A stretch of 64,000 nucleotides of DNA from Martelella lutilitoris (GTDB lineage: Bacteria; Pseudomonadota; Alphaproteobacteria; Rhizobiales; Rhizobiaceae), in contig NZ_CP066787.1 in the NCBI RefSeq assembly GCF_016598595.1, forward strand, positions 62,001 through 126,000. Direction: 5' to 3'. Position 1 is the first letter of the stretch; each line of letters starts with the position of its first letter. Made by a program: the position numbers and the translations under genes. Under the pieces are notes generated by a model, which was given only the letters and a program-made list of their open reading frames with translations, searched no databases and was not told the origin of the DNA. This document shows positions 35,106 to 46,086 of this stretch, piece by piece.

Positions 35106-36719
35106 ATGGCGCGTTTGAGGGTTTTCAGGCGGTTGATCTGACCTTCCGCCTGGCCGTTGCTCCAAGGCATCTCGATTGCGTTTTTGACCGCATCGAAGTC
35201 CCGGTTCAAGGTGCGGGCGAAGCGCATGATGGGCGCCAGGTTGGTTTCGATCGCGTCGTCGATCCATGCAGGGAGCGGGTCTGCTTGGCGGCCACGCATG
35301 ATACCGTTGAACCGCATGGCGAGGCTGCGCATCGTTGCGAAGGCGGGAGAGCCGGTCTTGAGCGTGTCGACTTTCCGCGCCTGATCCGGGGTGAACTTTC
35401 CGCGCGGCTTGATGCACAGCGCGGCCGCGATGACCGGGGAGATCGCGTGCCCAGTTTCCGGGTCTCGGACTGGCTTAAGGATTTCGTGCTCTACCTTGGG
35501 GTCGCTCGCTTGCTGTTCGGCTCTGCGCCAACCCGCCAGCAGCCGCTGCAAATGCGACTGACTCCCCTCGTAACCACGCTCTTGGATCATATGGAACAGG
35601 GCGCTGCCAGTTCGAATGCCCTCCTTCCAGCTTTGGCTCAGGAACTCTTCAAAGTACCACGGCGAAGTTGGTTTCAAAGCGGCCCGCCTGCGGTCCGGTG
35701 GTGTTTCGAACTGCAGCCATTTCGCGATGCTACGACGCGGGAACCCTGTTCGTCGCCCGATCTCGCTGCAGGAAAGCCCTTGATTTCGGAGTGCATGAAT
35801 GGTGGCGAAAATCTCTTCCCGAGACGTCCTGTGCGCAAGGCGTGACTTCAGAAGGTTGCCGGCGGCGGTGATGTTGTCGGCGTCGGACAGCAGCGCCCTG
35901 CCGGTCGCACGGCCATGAAGGTTCATTTGCTCCTCTATGGCCTGCCGCAGGTTTTGTACGATATGGAACCGGTCAGCGACTTGCTTCGCCTGCGGTGCCC
36001 CTTGCCGTGCGGCCTGGGCGTAAAGACCGCAGCGATCTCTACTGATCACTTCCACCTCGGGATGTCGCTTCAGCCAGTTGGTGCAGGTGACGACATCTCG
36101 ATCCTCGAGAACATCGATGACCACGCGCCGCTCCAGATCGACAATGATCGTGCCGTAGGTCTGCGACTTCCGCCAGCTCCAGTCGTCGATCCCGATGACT
36201 GTCGGCGGCGCGGCGGTGTCTTGAGCACGCTTCTTCAACTGCCTGAGCACTGTGTCATCGCTGATCCCAAGGCCCAAACGGTGCAAGAGCCGCTCGGCCG
36301 GCCGCCCGCCGGTCGCATGCCCAAGATGGCTGACAATCCCCCCGACACGCGAGGTGCGCCGCGCATAAGGACGCGCAATCGAGGCGATCTGGTCCGAGAA
36401 CGTCCGACGTGGGCAAGCGGGCGTCAAACATTGCCAACGGCAAACCCAGAGAGCCACCGTAACCCCGTCTCCATGGGCGGGGTAATCCTGCAGCCGCCGA
36501 CGCCGCCATCCGTGACGTCGGCGTGAATGCAATCCACAGTCCGGGCAAATGCCGTTTGGTGTCAGACTGCCCGATACAATCCACCCGCCGGAATCACTTC
36601 GCTCGACGCTTTGAACCGAAACTTCGCCCCCGGGCGACCAATGGTGCTTCGAACTCACAATTATCCCTCCTGAATTTTCCAGTTTCAGGATAGTTGCGCC
36701 ACACAAAGTGAGGCAGAGC
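35095..36719 (-). mobile_element. ISL3-family insertion sequence, right end deleted
   Basis: The left terminus is likely at 36719, where the minus strand begins GGCTCTGCCTCAC, matching the GGCTCT-type ends of ISL3 elements. The transposase runs to about 35105 but breaks off before its usual end, and the right inverted repeat is absent because phoB sequence follows directly. The element has been truncated by deletion or recombination. Confidence 0.75.
35105..36658 (-). pseudogene. ISL3-family transposase, C-terminus lost
   Basis: The start is GTG 36658 after AGGAGGGATAATT. About 517 residues remain: a zinc-binding region (C-P-D-C-G and C-x-T-P-A-C-P-R), a helix-turn-helix, and the DDE catalytic domain with G-I-D-D-W (about 157), D-R-F-H (about 244) and the final E-G-Q-I-N-R-L-K (about 505). 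The natural product normally extends about 15-20 residues past K-R-A-M-Y-G-R; here the frame crosses into phoB sequence. It is probably inactive because the right end is missing too. Confidence 0.8.
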
Positions 36720-36720
36720 C

Positions 36721-36872
36721 GATTAAAGGGCAACGCGACAGCGGGTTTGACATCTGCCCGCCTTCTGGCGCATAGGGTCGACATCACGCTGTCGGATGGA
36801 CGACGGGTCGTTGTCGAAGGGTCGACGGCGCTGTCATCGGTTGTCGGCCTCGTGCAGGGTCTGATGGCATGA
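36721..36872 (+). pseudogene. C-terminal scrap of an IS66 accessory protein (TnpA-like)
   Basis: About 49 codons are open to TGA 36872, ending I-T-L-S-D-G-R-R-V-V-V and a Leu/Val-rich helix, as in IS66 tnpA products. It has no start and abuts the ISL3 left end. It is a broken remnant that shows nested insertion. Confidence 0.55.
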
Positions 36873-36889
36873 TCCCGGTTCCGAGCAAT

Positions 36890-37283
36890 ACGCGGGTGTG
36901 GCTCGCGGCCTCTCCCACGGGTGCGGCGGCACGTCGGGGCGCTGGTCGGGGTCGCCCGCGTGCGCCGCCCGGCGGATCGCCTCTAGCGGGTCGTCCCCAG
37001 CCACCGTTTCACCGCGCTCGAACAGACGCGACCCCAGAGGCGACCCCTGCCACCAGACCGTACCGCGCGGGGCGGGAAGCTGGGCGTGCAGCCGCTCCAG
37101 CGCGCGCTTGTGCGCCGGCGCCACCTCTCCGGCCACCAGCAGCACGCGGGCGTGGCGCGAACTGTCCACCAGCCGCAGGCCGGGCCGGCGGCGCAGCGTC
37201 TCGACCCGCGCAAGGCCCCGTGCGCCGACGACCGGAAAGACCGGTACCTCGGCCCGGCGCGCCAGCGCGGTGAGCAGCCTCAT
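36890..37283 (-). pseudogene. NuoB/hydrogenase small-subunit-like fragment
   Basis: From ATG 37283, which overlaps the nuoA stop by four bases, about 130 residues are readable. The part R-L-V-D-S-S-R-H-A-R-V-L-L-V-A-G-E-V resembles the start of NuoB-like proteins. The iron-sulfur cysteines are not present. The frame runs into IS66 sequence at about 36.88 kb, so the rest is lost. GC is very high compared with the neighbours. Confidence 0.5.
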
Positions 37284-37609
37284 TGCCACCGGAACACCCC
37301 CTCGCGCCAGCCGTAGAGGATGCCGAGGAACATCCCCATCTCCGCCAGCGCCTTCGCCCCGGTCTCCACATAGGCCACGGCCTACGGATACATGAACATC
37401 ATCTCCATCTCGAACGCGATGAAGAGCAGCGTCATCGGATAATAGCGCACATGGAACCGCTGCCAGGCATGGGCTTCCGGCTGGCCGCCCCCGAGAAAGG
37501 CCGCGCGCCCTGGCCATGTCGCTCCGTCCTGCGACCCGATCCGCTGCACCGCGAGCGCAAAGGCCACGGCGAACAGCACAAGAATGAGTGGCATCGCAAT
37601 CTCGGTCAT
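37280..37609 (-). pseudogene. NuoA-like complex I subunit with an amber stop
   Basis: The frame from ATG 37609 gives a short NuoA: one hydrophobic helix, a region with R-Y-Y-P-M-T-L-L-F-I-A-F-E-M-E (the family hallmark) and then F-M-Y-P-stop, where families have F-M-Y-P-W-A. The same frame continues after TAG 37384-37382 for 33 more codons with A-V-A-Y-V-E-T-G-A-K-A-L-A-E and a natural stop at 37280. A TGG to TAG change explains it. Only nuoA and a nuoB-like stub remain of the operon. Confidence 0.75.
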
Positions 37610-37724
37610 CGTGCTGTCCTCCTTCACATCCCATGCGGCGTTTTTCCCGACGCTTTACCACCCTTTTCGCGAAGGATCATATCCTGCTGCAATCGCGCCT
37701 GCCTGCGCCAACCCGAAGCAACGC

Positions 37725-38606
37725 TCACGCCGCACAACGGTAGAAGCCGCGGAAGCCGGCGGTCAGGCCCGCGTCCAGCTCCAGCGTCAGGTCGGCTTCC
37801 TGCATGGTTCCGCCCGCGTTCAGGGCACCGCCACCCGGTGCGCTTACATGCATGGCAAGGCCGTCGGCGCGCGGCGCGGCGCCGGTCGCGATGTCGCCGT
37901 CCGAGGAAACGTCGAGGCGCACCAGATCGCCGCTGAGTTTCACCAGGCCGGCCATCCCGTCGCCAACCGAACCGATCGCCAGAACCGCGGGACTGTCCGA
38001 GGTATAGGCGAAGGTGCAGATGGGGCCATCGGGGAACAGGCGGGCGATGTCCGCTTCCGTCATGAACCCTGGATCGAGAACCGCGATATTGGCCGTGGAA
38101 AGCGCCTGCTCCAGGTTCATCACGTCCCCGGCGGGTGCTTCTTGCGATCCCGACACCACGCCCGACGCCTCGATCTCGTCGACGAGATAACGCATCTCGG
38201 CGATTTCCTTGTCCTGGGCATAGACGATTTCATCGGCCAGCTTGCGCACGCGGACATCCTCGATATTGGCCCGGCTCGACGTCATGATGGCGATGGAATG
38301 ATGCGGGATCATCGCGCGCATGAAGCTGGTATCGCCCACCGTCACCTGGCTGCGCACCAGCCAGAGCGAGGCGGCGAAGGCAAGGACCGCGCCCGCGAAG
38401 ATCGCGGCATTGATCGCCTTGCTGGAATACATCGACAACATGAATCCGAGCATGATGAAGGCCATTGTCGCGCCCATCAGGACCGCCATGTAGGCTCGCG
38501 TCTCCGACCAGAAGACATGCGCCCAGAGGTAGGTATTGAGATACATCAGAATGAACATCACGACCGTCGAGGTCGCGATCATTGCGGCAAATCTCCAATA
38601 TGACAT
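37725..38606 (-). CDS. DUF305-type membrane protein of the copper island
   Basis: The 293-residue protein has four N-terminal membrane helices (about residues 8-25, 38-60, 64-85 and nearby). A DUF305-like segment with M-I-P-H-H-S-I-A-I-M-T-S (about 118) follows, then a C-terminal periplasmic beta-rich domain. DUF305 proteins are often found with copper resistance genes and their HH motif may bind metal. The gene has a CueR-type promoter (38636-38666), so it is probably copper-induced. Confidence 0.75.
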   Translation of the reverse strand: MSYWRFAAMIATSTVVMFILMYLNTYLWAHVFWSETRAYMAVLMGATMAFIMLGFMLSMYSSKAINAAIFAGAVLAFAASLWLVRSQVTVGDTSFMRAMIPHHSIAIMTSSRANIEDVRVRKLADEIVYAQDKEIAEMRYLVDEIEASGVVSGSQEAPAGDVMNLEQALSTANIAVLDPGFMTEADIARLFPDGPICTFAYTSDSPAVLAIGSVGDGMAGLVKLSGDLVRLDVSSDGDIATGAAPRADGLAMHVSAPGGGALNAGGTMQEADLTLELDAGLTAGFRGFYRCAA

Positions 38607-38635
38607 GAGTGACCTTTCAGATTCGCGTTAAAACA

Positions 38636-38666
38636 AGGTAACGACCTTCCAGCGCTGGAGGGTTCC
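38636..38666 (-). promoter_or_regulatory. CueR/HmrR-type promoter before the DUF305 gene
   Basis: The minus strand reads GGAACC (-35), a 19-base spacer containing CTCCAGCGCTGGAAGG, then TTACCT (-10). The dyad ACCTTCCAGCGCTGGAGGGT lies at 38644-38663. The 19-base spacer with an internal dyad is the hallmark of MerR-family activators. Confidence 0.7.
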
Positions 38667-38699
38667 CAAGCTTTGGAAAGTCCAGATATGCGGCAGGCG

Positions 38700-39116
38700 T
38701 CAGGAATGGCGTCTGGTCGTGACCAGAAAGATGGTCGAAGCCGAACAGCTGATCAGCAAGAAACCGTTCAGCGCCTCAATCCCCGCCGGAAAGCGCAGAT
38801 GACCTGTCGGATAGATGTCGCCCAGCCCAAGGGAAGAATAATTCACCACTGAGAAATAGAACACATCCATGAACGAGTTCACGTCAGATTGCGCAAAACC
38901 GCCAATGCCCGTCGATTGGCCGATAAAGAAGCCGACCGCGTAGAGCCCTGCCTCGGCAATATGCGCGGCCGCCAGGACGTAAAGGGCGATCAACAGTGCA
39001 CCTGTGCCGGTGATGTGCTTCCGGTCGGTAAGGTGCATGGCGAATGCCATCGCACGCGCATGCAGGCCGCCGCACAATCCGAAAAGAATGATGGCCAGCC
39101 CTGCAGCCAGTGTCAT
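38700..39116 (-). CDS. Two-helix ion channel protein (potassium-channel-like)
   Basis: The 138-residue protein has a pore-loop arrangement: N-terminal helices, then a pore helix and the loop Y-S-S-L-G-L-G-D-I-Y-P (about 92-102), then a final helix. It belongs to the Ion_trans_2 type, but the usual filter T-V-G-Y-G is replaced by S-L-G-L-G, so selectivity is uncertain. It lies just after the MerR-copA block but in a separate frame. The natural ion is unknown. Confidence 0.7.
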   Translation of the reverse strand: MTLAAGLAIILFGLCGGLHARAMAFAMHLTDRKHITGTGALLIALYVLAAAHIAEAGLYAVGFFIGQSTGIGGFAQSDVNSFMDVFYFSVVNYSSLGLGDIYPTGHLRFPAGIEALNGFLLISCSASTIFLVTTRRHS

Positions 39117-39131
39117 ACGCGACTGTCCCTC

Positions 39132-39551
39132 TTAACCGGCTTCATTCAGCAGAGCGATTTCTTCCTCTTTCGCTGCAAGATCGGCCAGGATAGGGCAGTC
39201 GGGCCGGTGGTCTCCGGCGCAGGCATCGACGAGATGCGCAAGCGTCGCGCGCATCTCCGTCAACTCCGCGATCTTCCGGTCAATCCGATCAAGCTGCACT
39301 TCGGCGATCTGTTTGACCTCGGAGCTGGTGCGGTCGTCGTCCTCGTAGAGCTTCAGGAGATTGCGGCAATCCTCGATGCTGAAGCCGAGCGCGCGGGCGC
39401 GCCCGAGGAATGCCAGCTTGTGCACGTCGCGGTCGCGAAAGCTGCGATAGCCGTTGGCGCTGCGCAGCGGCTTGACCAGCCCGATATCCTCGTAATAGCG
39501 GATTGTCTTGGCCGGCAGGCCGGAGCGTTCCGCGACATCTCCGATGTTCAT
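39132..39551 (-). CDS. cueR: CueR/HmrR copper-responsive MerR-family activator
   Basis: The 139-residue protein has an N-terminal MerR helix-turn-helix (I-G-D-V-A-E-R-S-G, then T-I-R-Y-Y-E) and a coiled coil. The C-terminal metal loop has C-A-G-D-H-R-P-D-C-P: two Cys with seven residues between, the Cu(I)-binding arrangement of CueR. It lies directly after copA and probably activates all promoters with CCTTCC/GGAAGG dyads in this window. Confidence 0.9.
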   Translation of the reverse strand: MNIGDVAERSGLPAKTIRYYEDIGLVKPLRSANGYRSFRDRDVHKLAFLGRARALGFSIEDCRNLLKLYEDDDRTSSEVKQIAEVQLDRIDRKIAELTEMRATLAHLVDACAGDHRPDCPILADLAAKEEEIALLNEAG

Positions 39552-39564
39552 CTCAAAATCCTCC

Positions 39565-42072
<2,508 letters not shown>

Positions 42073-42099
42073 GGCGGACTCCTGTCTGGATTTGTCCGA

Positions 42100-42130
42100 A
42101 AGATAGGGGTTCCACCTGATGGAAGGTCAA
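42100..42130 (-). promoter_or_regulatory. CueR-type promoter of copA
   Basis: TTGACC (42130-42125), a 19-base spacer carrying TTCC-ATCAGGT-GGAA, then TATCTT (42105-42100) on the minus strand. It has the same architecture as the E. coli copA promoter. It lies 28 bases before the copA ATG. Confidence 0.85.
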
Positions 42131-42158
42131 TAGGGTTCAAAAATATTCCATTCCGTCC

Positions 42159-42189
42159 TTGACCTTCCTGCGGTGGAAGACCTCACCTG
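42159..42189 (+). promoter_or_regulatory. CueR-type promoter of copZ
   Basis: TTGACC (42159-42164) followed by TTCCTGCGGTGGAAGACC, a CCTTCC/GGAAGA dyad. The -10 is poor (about TCACCT or CACCTG after 18-19 bases), fitting an activator-dependent promoter. It is back to back with the copA promoter. Confidence 0.7.
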
Positions 42190-42213
42190 AACTGGAATTC
42201 GAAGGAGATAGGC

Positions 42214-42420
42214 ATGACCAGATTGAGCGTACCGGACATGAGCTGCGGGCACTGCACCGCTGCAATCGAGAAGGCGATCAAGGCAATTGATCCAACCGCC
42301 AGGGTTTCCTGTGACCTTGGGGCGCATATTGTCGAGGTGGAGAGCTTTCTAAGCGAGCGGGCCGTGTCCGAAGCAATTCGCGATGCCGGCTATGATGCAA
42401 AAACACCGGCAGCGACCTGA
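42214..42420 (+). CDS. copZ: CopZ copper chaperone (HMA domain)
   Basis: The 68-residue protein is a single heavy-metal-associated domain with M-S-C-G-H-C (residues 9-14), the Cu(I)-binding loop. The typical ferredoxin-like length and the divergent position next to copA indicate a cytoplasmic chaperone that hands Cu(I) to CopA. GAAGGAG precedes the ATG. Confidence 0.92.
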   Translation: MTRLSVPDMSCGHCTAAIEKAIKAIDPTARVSCDLGAHIVEVESFLSERAVSEAIRDAGYDAKTPAAT

Positions 42421-42442
42421 TACGAAAGCGACCTGATACGAA
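42411..42442 (+). repeat. Tandem 16-bp duplication at the end of copZ
   Basis: AGCGACCTGATACGAA occurs twice in direct succession (42411-42426 and 42427-42442). The first copy includes the copZ stop codon, the second lies between the stop and a terminator. It looks like a replication slippage event. Confidence 0.85.
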
Positions 42443-42444
42443 AA

Positions 42445-42469
42445 ATGGCGCCGGCGGGTCCGGCGCCAT
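42445..42469. terminator. Strong rho-independent terminator between copZ and dsbA
   Basis: ATGGCGCCGG and CCGGCGCCAT form a perfect 10-bp stem with a 5-base loop. On the minus strand the stem is followed by TTTTT, so it ends the long copper operon that finishes with the dsbA-like gene; it also faces copZ. Confidence 0.85.
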
Positions 42470-42495
42470 TCCAACATCTGATCTGGCGAGCGAGA

Positions 42496-43224
42496 TCAGT
42501 CGCTTTCCCGTGTCTTGTCGACCAGAGCCTCCAGTTGATCCTGTTCGACAAAGCCGGGCACGAGGTCGTCTCCGATCACGAAAGACGGTGTTCCGTTAAA
42601 GCCGAGCGCCTGGGACAGGCGCATCGACTCGTCGATATGCTCCTGCACTTCGGGTTCGTCCATATCGGTACGAAGTCGTTTGACGTCGAGCCCGATCTCC
42701 TCGGCCAGGCGCATGACCGATGCTTCCTCGGCACGTTCTTCCATACCCATCAGCGCCCAGTGAAACTCCTCGTATTTGTCCTGTTCCCTCGCGGCCAGGG
42801 CGGCTTTGGCCGCGAAGACAGACCCTTCGCTGAGAATGGGCCATTCGCGATAGACGAGCCGGACATCCTGGTCGGCATCGAGCAGCCCCTGAACCTCGGA
42901 CATGGCCCGTCTGCAGTAGGGACAGTTGTAGTCGAAGAATTCCACGACCGTGACATCGCCGTCGGGATTTCCGAGGACCGGCGCGTTCGGATCATGTTCG
43001 AGCGACTGGCGCTGGTTCTTCAGAACGTCGGCAGCTGCGTCTGCCTGCGTAGCCGCCTGCTGCTGTTCGAGCAACTGCACGGCTTCCATGATGATCTGCG
43101 GGTTTTCCCGGATCGCTTCCAGCGCCAGTTCCTTGATCCGAGCATCGCTCAGATCTTGCGCGAAGCCGGCAATCGGCGCGATAGCCAGACCAAGCGCCAG
43201 GGCTGTGGTTTTCATCGGGTGCAT
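42496..43224 (-). CDS. DsbA-family periplasmic thiol protein
   Basis: The 242-residue protein has a signal peptide ending GFAQ, a helical extension (about 30-75), then a thioredoxin fold with F-D-Y-N-C-P-Y-C (about 97). The DsbA-like helical insertion and the cis-Pro in F-N-G-T-P-S-F (about 210) are present. It would oxidise or reduce disulfides of periplasmic partners. It is the last gene of the operon with the multicopper oxidase and cytochromes. Start ATG 43224 follows AAGGAA. Confidence 0.88.
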   Translation of the reverse strand: MHPMKTTALALGLAIAPIAGFAQDLSDARIKELALEAIRENPQIIMEAVQLLEQQQAATQADAAADVLKNQRQSLEHDPNAPVLGNPDGDVTVVEFFDYNCPYCRRAMSEVQGLLDADQDVRLVYREWPILSEGSVFAAKAALAAREQDKYEEFHWALMGMEERAEEASVMRLAEEIGLDVKRLRTDMDEPEVQEHIDESMRLSQALGFNGTPSFVIGDDLVPGFVEQDQLEALVDKTRESD

Positions 43225-43226
43225 TG

Positions 43227-43706
43227 TCAATTTCCTTCTCTCTGGGCTTCGGCGGCGCTGCGTTCGGCCTGAATCTGCCGTTGCCGATCCGGCCATGTGG
43301 ATTTGATATAGGCGAGGATATTCCAGATCTGATCGTCGGTCAGTTGGTCGCCGAAACCGGGCATGCCGCTTTCAAAATCGACGCCCTGTGCGGCGAGGGC
43401 CGCCTTGCCGCCGAGCTTGGTGTAGTCGAAGAGCACGCTGTCAGAATGGTGCCATGTATGACCCGTTTCGTCATGCGGTGGGGCGGGCAACACGCCAGCC
43501 GGGCCCGGTGAATGCCAGTCGGGCTGACCCTCGAGATTCGCGCCGTGGCAGGAGGCGCAGTAGCCCTGGTAGAGGTCCTCGCCCTGCGCCAGATCGAAGT
43601 CTTCCGGAGCAGCACTGGTTTGGGTGCCGGCCTGCGTCATGAGCCAGGCACGTGCTGCCGCACCGGACACCAGAATGACGGTCAGGATCAGGTATTTCCG
43701 CATCAT
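43227..43706 (-). CDS. Monoheme c-type cytochrome
   Basis: The product has 159 residues, with an N-terminal signal/anchor and one heme site C-A-S-C-H (about residue 52). A later Met in G-M-P-G-F-G (about 114) is the probable sixth ligand. It resembles small class I cytochromes of electron transfer in the periplasm. Start at 43706 overlaps the multicopper oxidase stop by four bases. Confidence 0.85.
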   Translation of the reverse strand: MMRKYLILTVILVSGAAARAWLMTQAGTQTSAAPEDFDLAQGEDLYQGYCASCHGANLEGQPDWHSPGPAGVLPAPPHDETGHTWHHSDSVLFDYTKLGGKAALAAQGVDFESGMPGFGDQLTDDQIWNILAYIKSTWPDRQRQIQAERSAAEAQREGN

Positions 43707-45094
43707 GTCACCTCGAGCCACGTCATCATGCCCGAAGCCGCATGGCTCAGCATATGACAGTGAAACAGCCATTTTCCCGGGTTGTCGGCGACAAAGGCAA
43801 TGGTCCGGGTCTCGCCGCCGAGCATCAGCAGCGTATCGCGGAAGGGACCAAGGGCCGCGTCCTTGGTCACCTCGCGGAAATGCATCCCGTGCAGGTGCAT
43901 TGCATGGGGGAAGGACGTGTCGTTGTAGATTTCCAGCTTGATCGTCTCACCCACGGGCACGCTCACGAGCGGGGTGTCGGTCATCCCGATCGTCCCGTTG
44001 AAGGACCAGAACTGGTTTGCCTCGACCAACTGGCGAAAGCTCTTGCGTTCGCCGTCGAGGGTGGCGGCATCGAGTGTGCCCATTGCCCCGCCCTGCATAT
44101 TGAGCCGCGCCGTTACCGCTTTTTCCATGCCGGATATGTCCATGCGTGGGTTCGGGGGCAGGGGATGTGGCGACCCGCGCCGCGCCGCCGCCGCGCGGCC
44201 CGATACCGGAAACGCCACCTGTGAGACGCCCTCCTGATCCTCGACGCGCACAAGATGCGCTGTCTCGCCCGACGCCGCTGTGACGTCCACGATCAGATCG
44301 GCGCGCTGGCCCGGCCCAATGATCAGCACCTCACTTACTGGCTTGGGCTCGGACAGCGGCATGCCATCAAGGGCCACGGTCCAGCCTTCCATCCCGAAAA
44401 TCGAAAGAACGAATATCCGGGCGTTGGCGGCATTGATCAGCCGCAGCCGCAGGCGTTCGTTCTGCTTCACGTCCAGCGACAGATCAAAGCGCCCGTTGGT
44501 GGCGATGAAGTTGCCGCGCCGCCCGGCATGGCTGCGATCATGGCGTGACGTGAAGTCGGGGTCGATCTGTGCCGTTTCGGGATCGAGAAGCCAGTCGTCG
44601 AGGATCAATACCTCCTCGCGGTCGATATCCGGCGCCTCGGGCTCTTCCACGATCAGCGCACCATAGAGTCCGCGCGCGACCTGCTCGGTTGACCGGTTGT
44701 GCGCGTGATACCAGTAGGTGCCGGCGTCCGGCACCACGAAATCATAGTCGAAACCCTGTCCCGGTTCGACAGCTGGCTGCGTCAGCCCGGGAACCCCGTC
44801 CATCGCGTTGTCGATGCGGATCCCGTGCCAATGAACCGAACTTGCCTGCGGCAGTTCGTTCAGGAACGATCTCTGGATGCGGGCGCCTTGAGCCATCCGC
44901 AACTCGGGTCCCGGCATCGCGCCGTCATAGCCCCAGATTTCAGTCTTGGGATAGGTTGGGGGTGCAAGTTGGACGCGCGCGGGCCGGGCCTTGAGTTCGG
45001 CAAAGCGTGGCGTTGCAGCACGCGCCAGGGCCGGAACGGCCAGAGCCGCAATCGTCGCCGCGCCCTGCTCAAGAAATTCTCGCCGTGTCGTCAT
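43703..45094 (-). CDS. Multicopper oxidase, Tat-exported (CueO/CopA-type)
   Basis: The 463-residue protein has a twin-arginine signal (T-T-R-R-E-F-L) followed by a hydrophobic core. All four copper-binding motifs are present: H-W-H-G (about 84), Y-H-A-H (about 125), H-A-M-H-L-H-G (about 395) and H-C-H-M-L-S-H (about 443). It is a periplasmic laccase-like enzyme, probably oxidising Cu(I). Its c-type cytochrome neighbours suggest electron exchange; that is inference. Confidence 0.95.
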   Translation of the reverse strand: MTTRREFLEQGAATIAALAVPALARAATPRFAELKARPARVQLAPPTYPKTEIWGYDGAMPGPELRMAQGARIQRSFLNELPQASSVHWHGIRIDNAMDGVPGLTQPAVEPGQGFDYDFVVPDAGTYWYHAHNRSTEQVARGLYGALIVEEPEAPDIDREEVLILDDWLLDPETAQIDPDFTSRHDRSHAGRRGNFIATNGRFDLSLDVKQNERLRLRLINAANARIFVLSIFGMEGWTVALDGMPLSEPKPVSEVLIIGPGQRADLIVDVTAASGETAHLVRVEDQEGVSQVAFPVSGRAAAARRGSPHPLPPNPRMDISGMEKAVTARLNMQGGAMGTLDAATLDGERKSFRQLVEANQFWSFNGTIGMTDTPLVSVPVGETIKLEIYNDTSFPHAMHLHGMHFREVTKDAALGPFRDTLLMLGGETRTIAFVADNPGKWLFHCHMLSHAASGMMTWLEVT

Positions 45095-45143
45095 CTTTTC
45101 CGTGTCCTTGAAATGTGCGGGGCGATACGCCGCCCCGCCCGTG

Positions 45144-46085
45144 TCAATCGATGGTTTTGCCGATACTCGGCCTCCCCGCCAAAGCCCTGCCTTCCGGTAC
45201 ATCGCTGTCGAGAAGATAGATCGCCATCGCTTTCAAATCGGACTTTGAGAGGAACCGCGTTCCGTTCTGGACAACCTCACCCATGCTGCCGCCGAACACG
45301 TCTCCTGACGGGGTAACACCACTTTGCAGAGCATATGACAGATTGGCGACGGTCCATCCGCGATCTGCCAGATCGTCGGACAGGATTGATGGTGCCTTGT
45401 TTCCACCGGGCAGGTCGTCGTTGCCGGCAAAAACGGCATCTGGCATCCGGCCGCCCGCGAGGTTCCGACCGGTGTGACAGGCCCCGCAATGGGCGGCGCC
45501 GCGCACGAGTTGCCGGCCGCGGTTCCAGTCGACGCTCTTTCCTTCCACCGGTTCGGTCTGCGGATCATGCATGAAAAGCGCACGCCATAGTTTCAGGCCC
45601 CAGCGTTGGTTGAACGGGAAACCGACATCGTGCGGTGGTGCGGGGTTGGTTACCGGTGCGACGGTCTGGAATGCTGCCCACATATCGGCGACGTCCTGAT
45701 CGGAAAAATCCGCATAGAACGGATAGGTGAATGCCGGAAACAAGGGCTCGCCATCGGGCGAAACGCCCTGCCTGACAGTCATCGCGAAGTCAGACAGGCT
45801 CCAGTCTCCGATGCCGTGCTCGGGATCGGTGGTTATGTTCGGCGGGTAGAAGACGCCAAACGGGGTTTCGAGCGGGGCACCGCCCGCCAGCGGAGCGCCG
45901 CCATCCTCGAAATTCGTGTGACAGGCGATGCAACCGCTCGCGCGCGCCAGATAGGCACCGCGCTGGACATCGCCGGTCAACTCGATCTCGGCGGGCGGTC
46001 GGCCAATCGGCCAAACCACCAACGCCGCGATTGCCGCCGTGCCGGAAAGGGCAAGGACGGCAACACCTGCAAGAACCCGCCTCAT
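45144..46085 (-). CDS. Diheme c-type cytochrome
   Basis: The 313-residue protein has a membrane anchor or signal (about residues 1-26) and two heme sites, C-I-A-C-H (about 52) and C-G-A-C-H (about 200), each in a cytochrome c domain. The arrangement resembles the cytochrome subunit of alcohol/gluconate dehydrogenases, which usually has three hemes. It likely carries electrons in the periplasm or at the membrane. Confidence 0.88.
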   Translation of the reverse strand: MRRVLAGVAVLALSGTAAIAALVVWPIGRPPAEIELTGDVQRGAYLARASGCIACHTNFEDGGAPLAGGAPLETPFGVFYPPNITTDPEHGIGDWSLSDFAMTVRQGVSPDGEPLFPAFTYPFYADFSDQDVADMWAAFQTVAPVTNPAPPHDVGFPFNQRWGLKLWRALFMHDPQTEPVEGKSVDWNRGRQLVRGAAHCGACHTGRNLAGGRMPDAVFAGNDDLPGGNKAPSILSDDLADRGWTVANLSYALQSGVTPSGDVFGGSMGEVVQNGTRFLSKSDLKAMAIYLLDSDVPEGRALAGRPSIGKTID

Positions 46086-46086
46086 G

